Source: Pyrinomonadaceae bacterium
GTDB taxonomy: Bacteria; Acidobacteriota; Blastocatellia; Pyrinomonadales; Pyrinomonadaceae
Assembly: GCA_026786155.1 (NCBI GenBank)
Contig: JAJAYR010000493.1
Location: 1-9,400 of the forward strand
Direction of reading: 5' to 3'
DNA length: 9,400 nucleotides
The notes below the pieces were generated by a model. It did not search any database, was not told the DNA's origin, and worked only from the letters and a program-made list of their open reading frames with translations. The translations under genes were made by a program, and so were the position numbers. Each line of letters starts with the position of its first letter. Position 1 is the first letter of the stretch. Shown here piece by piece: positions 7,109 to 9,400 of this stretch.

Positions 7109-8128
7109 GTGTTGATTTTTATCTTTTTTATCGTATTTTGCGCGACTTATCTGGGAGTCGTCATTTTCGGTCGCTGGGTCAAACGGCGGCGGATTTTCGA
7201 CGTGCCGAACGAAAGAAGTTCGCATACCACGCCGACACCGCACGGCGGCGGTTTGATAATTGTGGTAGTTTGTTTGGCTGCCTACACTTTTTCCACCCTT
7301 TTTTGGACGGGTGATTTTCGATGGAGCTATCTGCTCGGCGCATTTTTAATCGCGCTGATTAGCTGGCTGGACGATTTATACACGATTTCCTTTATTTGGC
7401 GGTTTTTAATTCACAGTTCCGCGGCGGCGTTGGTGATTTTTAATTTGGGCTATTTCGATGAAACCTATATCCCTTTTTTCGGAAATTTCAACCTCGGCGG
7501 CGGCGGGCTTTTAATCACCTTTTTCTGGATTGTGTGGCTGACTAACGCCTATAATTTTATGGACGGCATTGACGGCATCGCGGGAATGCAAGCCGTCACC
7601 GCCGGAATCGGCTGGCTGATTTTCGGAACGATTTTCGGTTTCCCGGCGAGCGGTTTTTACGGCGGCGTCATCGCCTGCGCGAGTCTCGGATTTTTAATGC
7701 GAAACTGGCAGCCGGCGAAAATTTTTATGGGCGATGTCGGCAGCGCGTTTCTCGGATATAGTTTCGCCGTGCTGCCTCTGCTGGCGAAAAATGAGGGCGG
7801 CGCAAATTCGGAAAATCAAAGGATTTTGTTTCCGCTGGCGGTTTTGTTAATCTGGCTGTTCGTCTTCGACACGCTGTGGACGTTCGGACGGCGCGTTTTG
7901 AACGGCGAAAAAGTTTGGGAAGCGCATCGCGGACATCTCTATCAAAAGTTCGTCATCAGAGGCTTTTCGCATCAATTCGTCAGCGGTTTGTACGGGGCGA
8001 TTTCGATTCTCAACGTCCTGCTGGCAATTTTGTTTTTAGAAAATAGAAACCGGGAAACGATGGGGCTGTTTTTTATTCTTGGGCAGTCTGGCGGATTGCT
8101 GATCGGTTTATATTTCTTTAGAAAATAA
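7109..8128 (+). CDS. Polyprenyl-phosphate HexNAc-1-phosphate transferase, WecA/WbpL (MraY superfamily)
   Basis: This multi-pass inner-membrane enzyme would transfer a sugar-1-phosphate, probably an N-acetyl amino sugar, from a UDP donor to undecaprenyl phosphate, starting a repeat unit. It has about 339 residues, matching WbpL. Hydrophobic spans run through the whole protein. Cytoplasmic motifs are FDVPNERSSHTTPTPHGGG (30-48), the aspartates of SWLDDLY (85-91), NFMDGIDGIAG (149-159), FMGDVGSAFLG (206-216), and AHRGHLYQ (272-279), where WbpL-type proteins carry the HR-HLYQ loop. The start is uncertain: GTG 7109 or TTG 7112 both place the first membrane span at the N-terminus. An ATG at 6947 would overlap the upstream gene by about 140 bp and is unlikely. 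Coupling to the epimerase gene suggests an initiating D-QuiNAc-1-P, D-FucNAc-1-P or GlcNAc-1-P transferase. The donor is not resolved by sequence. Confidence 0.93.
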   Translation: MLIFIFFIVFCATYLGVVIFGRWVKRRRIFDVPNERSSHTTPTPHGGGLIIVVVCLAAYTFSTLFWTGDFRWSYLLGAFLIALISWLDDLYTISFIWRFLIHSSAAALVIFNLGYFDETYIPFFGNFNLGGGGLLITFFWIVWLTNAYNFMDGIDGIAGMQAVTAGIGWLIFGTIFGFPASGFYGGVIACASLGFLMRNWQPAKIFMGDVGSAFLGYSFAVLPLLAKNEGGANSENQRILFPLAVLLIWLFVFDTLWTFGRRVLNGEKVWEAHRGHLYQKFVIRGFSHQFVSGLYGAISILNVLLAILFLENRNRETMGLFFILGQSGGLLIGLYFFRK

Positions 8129-8179
8129 TAGAAAATAAGTAGTGGGACACAATTAAATATAACTAAAATGGGTGTTCGA

Positions 8180-8240
8180 TAAAGTTCAGAGTCCGCGCTT
8201 CGCGGGCGGCAACACGCTGAAGCGTGGACTCTGAACTTTA
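8180..8240. repeat. REP-like palindrome with 21-bp stem and alternative three-way fold
   Basis: Left arm 8180-8200 pairs with right arm 8220-8240 over 21 positions, with one G-T pair and a 19-nt loop. An alternative fold keeps a 13-bp outer stem (8180-8192 with 8228-8240) and forms two inner hairpins: CCGCG-CTT-CGCGG (8193-8205) and CACGC-TGAA-GCGTG (8213-8226). No T tract follows, so it is not a standard intrinsic terminator. It shares 11-nt and 10-nt blocks with the element at 5789-5861. The architecture resembles REP/BIME-type elements mobilised by REP-associated transposases, but no transposase is present here. Confidence 0.85.
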
Positions 8241-8300
8241 AGGCGCATTGGGTCCGAATACTTAGCAACTAGCAGCCACCATCGGGCAGCAATAAAATGA

Positions 8301-9158
8301 ATGAGTAAATCCCCGACGCGAAAAGACTTCCTGAGCGGCAATTATTTGAGATTTCAAAAGTTCGGAGTCAAAATCGGAATTCAGGCGGCGAAACCGGCTT
8401 ATCTGCGAGAAGTTTATGTCGGATTGGAGAAAATTTTTCCGAACGGGTTTGAACCGGCGGCGGCGAGTGAAATCGAGTATCAATTTTCCATCAAATCGAA
8501 CGGATCGAAAAAAGACGAAAATTTGGAATTCTACCTGAACGACGAAAAATTGTTTGAAAACGGCAGCCGCGAAATTTTTTTCGATTTAGTGGAAAGCCGG
8601 ATTCGGATCACGGTTGCCGAGTTCGCCGTCGGAAAAGTTTTTCTGCACGCCGGAGTCGTCGGCTGGCAGGGCAAGGCGATTATCATTCCGGCGACGAGTT
8701 TTTCGGGAAAGACGACGCTGGTCGCCGAACTGGTCAAAAAAGGCGCGGCATACTACTCGGACGAATACGCCGTGCTGGACGCGGATGGCAATGTCGAACC
8801 GTTTCCCAAATGGCTTTCGCTGCGCGGGATTATAGACGACTGGACGCAGTTGGACTGCCCGGTCGAAGCAATCGGCGGAATCGCCGCCACCGGGACGATT
8901 CCGGTCGGGTTGGTGCTGATCGCCCGTTATGACAAGGCAAAGAAAAGTCCGCGAAAATGGCAGCCGAGAAAGCTGAGTCAGGGCGCGGGAATAATGGAAA
9001 TTCTGCCGCACACGCTCCCGATTAGAAATAAACCGAAATTTGTTTTAGAAGTCTTGAAAAAACTGACTAACCGTGCCATAATCGTCAAAACCGTTAGAGG
9101 CGATGCTGTAGAATTTGCCGAAACGCTTTTAAGTTATGTCGAGTCGCAAACAAAATAA
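8301..9158 (+). CDS. HPr-kinase-like P-loop protein (serine kinase C-terminal-like domain)
   Basis: This 285-residue protein carries an HPr kinase/phosphorylase-like nucleotide-binding domain in its C-terminal half. VFLHAGVVGWQGKAIIIP (113-130) leads into a Walker-A-like loop PATSFSGKTTL (130-140) with K137 and T138. YYSDEYAVLD (151-160) follows and supplies the acidic pair D154 and E155. The first glycine of a classic HPrK loop is replaced by proline, but SFSGKTTL with YYSDEYAVLD is a recurring subfamily pattern. The N-terminal 110 residues are not recognisable. The next gene encodes a PqqD-family protein, a pairing seen in peptide-modification loci such as kinase-containing lasso peptide clusters, and near exopolysaccharide genes. 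A role as a kinase of a peptide or carrier is inferred; the true HPr regulatory role is unlikely. A three-codon frame (ATG AAT GAG TAA, 8297-8308) overlaps the start, and no Shine-Dalgarno sequence is visible. Confidence 0.85.
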   Translation: MSKSPTRKDFLSGNYLRFQKFGVKIGIQAAKPAYLREVYVGLEKIFPNGFEPAAASEIEYQFSIKSNGSKKDENLEFYLNDEKLFENGSREIFFDLVESRIRITVAEFAVGKVFLHAGVVGWQGKAIIIPATSFSGKTTLVAELVKKGAAYYSDEYAVLDADGNVEPFPKWLSLRGIIDDWTQLDCPVEAIGGIAATGTIPVGLVLIARYDKAKKSPRKWQPRKLSQGAGIMEILPHTLPIRNKPKFVLEVLKKLTNRAIIVKTVRGDAVEFAETLLSYVESQTK

Positions 9159-9182
9159 TTGACATTTAACATTTAATTTAAG

Positions 9183-9187
9183 AGGAG
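9183..9187 (+). promoter_or_regulatory. Ribosome binding site of the PqqD-family gene
   Basis: AGGAG ends 13 nt before the ATG at 9201. The spacing is longer than ideal, but it is the clearest Shine-Dalgarno sequence in the window, since the other genes show weak or no such motif. It supports the 9201 start. Confidence 0.55.
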
Positions 9188-9200
9188 AAAACTGAAAAGT

Positions 9201-9400
9201 ATGAATAACCCGCAAAAACCGGTCGCCCGCCAGGAAGGGCTGGTCATCCAGGAGATGCCGGATGAAATTTTGGTATTTGATTTGGAAACGAATAAAGCTC
9301 ACTGTTTGAATCAAACGGCGGCTTTTGTCTGGAGAGCCTGCGACGGAAAAAATTCCGTTGCCGAAATCGCCCGTTTGTTCGGCAACGAGTCGGGCAAGCC
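9201..9400 (+). CDS. PqqD-family protein (RiPP recognition element-like), N-terminal part
   Basis: Only the first 66 codons are visible before the right edge. PqqD-family proteins of about 90 residues form a small winged-helix that binds the leader of a precursor peptide and presents it to a modifying enzyme. The visible part fits: VARQEGLVIQEMPDEILVFD, then LETNKAHCLNQTAAFVW with the typical LN-TAA-VW pattern, then a helix CDGKNSVAEIARLFG. It starts 42 bp after the HPr-kinase-like gene and is preceded by an AGGAG sequence, so the two are probably cotranscribed. The partner modification enzymes, and any precursor peptide, would have to lie beyond the window. Family is confident; pathway is open. 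Confidence 0.88.
   Translation, partial: MNNPQKPVARQEGLVIQEMPDEILVFDLETNKAHCLNQTAAFVWRACDGKNSVAEIARLFGNESGK

Noticed and set aside
8180..8240. Intrinsic terminator after the WbpL-like gene
   Set aside because: The stem is strong, but neither side carries the T tract needed for intrinsic termination.
8129..8300. Precursor peptide gene for the kinase/PqqD system
   Set aside because: Only frames of a few codons occur on the + strand, and the longer - strand frame overlaps the transferase gene and the palindrome.
9159..9164. TTGACA as a -35 box for the PqqD gene
   Set aside because: At 17 bp spacing the sequence is the AGGAG region, with no -10 box; cotranscription with the kinase is simpler.
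1..9400. CRISPR arrays, tRNA or rRNA genes, insertion sequences
   Set aside because: No regularly spaced repeats, no cloverleaf with tRNA consensus, no rRNA-like sequence and no transposase were seen.

Overview
The window is a bacterial cell-surface polysaccharide biosynthesis region. It is dense, with nearly all genes on the + strand and roughly balanced base composition. At its right edge begins a kinase/PqqD pair of the type found with peptide-modification (RiPP-like) systems. The host cannot be named from the sequence. The mix of an HPr-kinase-like protein with PqqD, O-antigen-type genes and structured palindromes between genes would fit an Acidobacteriota (Blastocatellia-like) genome, but this is a weak inference.

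Layout. Positions 1-952 on the - strand hold the start of a GT9 (heptosyltransferase-like) gene that runs off the left edge and is broken by an in-frame TGA. A divergent promoter region (about 953-1172) separates it from a + strand series: a GT4 glycosyltransferase (1173-2360); an RmlD-like sugar-nucleotide reductase (2455-3333); a non-hydrolysing UDP-HexNAc 2-epimerase of the CapG/FnlC/WbvD type (3392-4489); and a WbuB/WcaI-like GT4 glycosyltransferase (4514-5761) broken by an in-frame TAA. A 271-bp gap with a degenerate palindromic element follows. Then come an NAD-dependent epimerase/reductase (6033-7088) and a WecA/WbpL-type polyprenyl-phosphate sugar-1-phosphate transferase (about 7109-8128). 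A second gap carries a strong, related palindrome (8180-8240). The last genes are an HPr-kinase-like P-loop protein (8301-9158) and the N-terminal part of a PqqD-family protein (9201 to the right edge).

How the genes fit together. The RmlD-like reductase and CapG-type 2-epimerase look like the last two steps to an activated L-amino-deoxyhexose (UDP-L-FucNAc or UDP-L-QuiNAc). The adjacent WbuB-like transferase would add that sugar. The epimerase/WbpL-like pair resembles modules that reduce a 4-keto amino sugar (for example to UDP-D-QuiNAc or UDP-D-FucNAc) and load it on undecaprenyl phosphate to start a repeat unit. The 4,6-dehydratases both branches need are not in the window. The remaining GT4 and GT9 enzymes would extend the glycan.

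The most notable observations are two nonsense codons of different types in two otherwise intact glycosyltransferase genes, two related cloverleaf-like palindromes bracketing the initiating-sugar module, and the kinase-PqqD pair at the edge.
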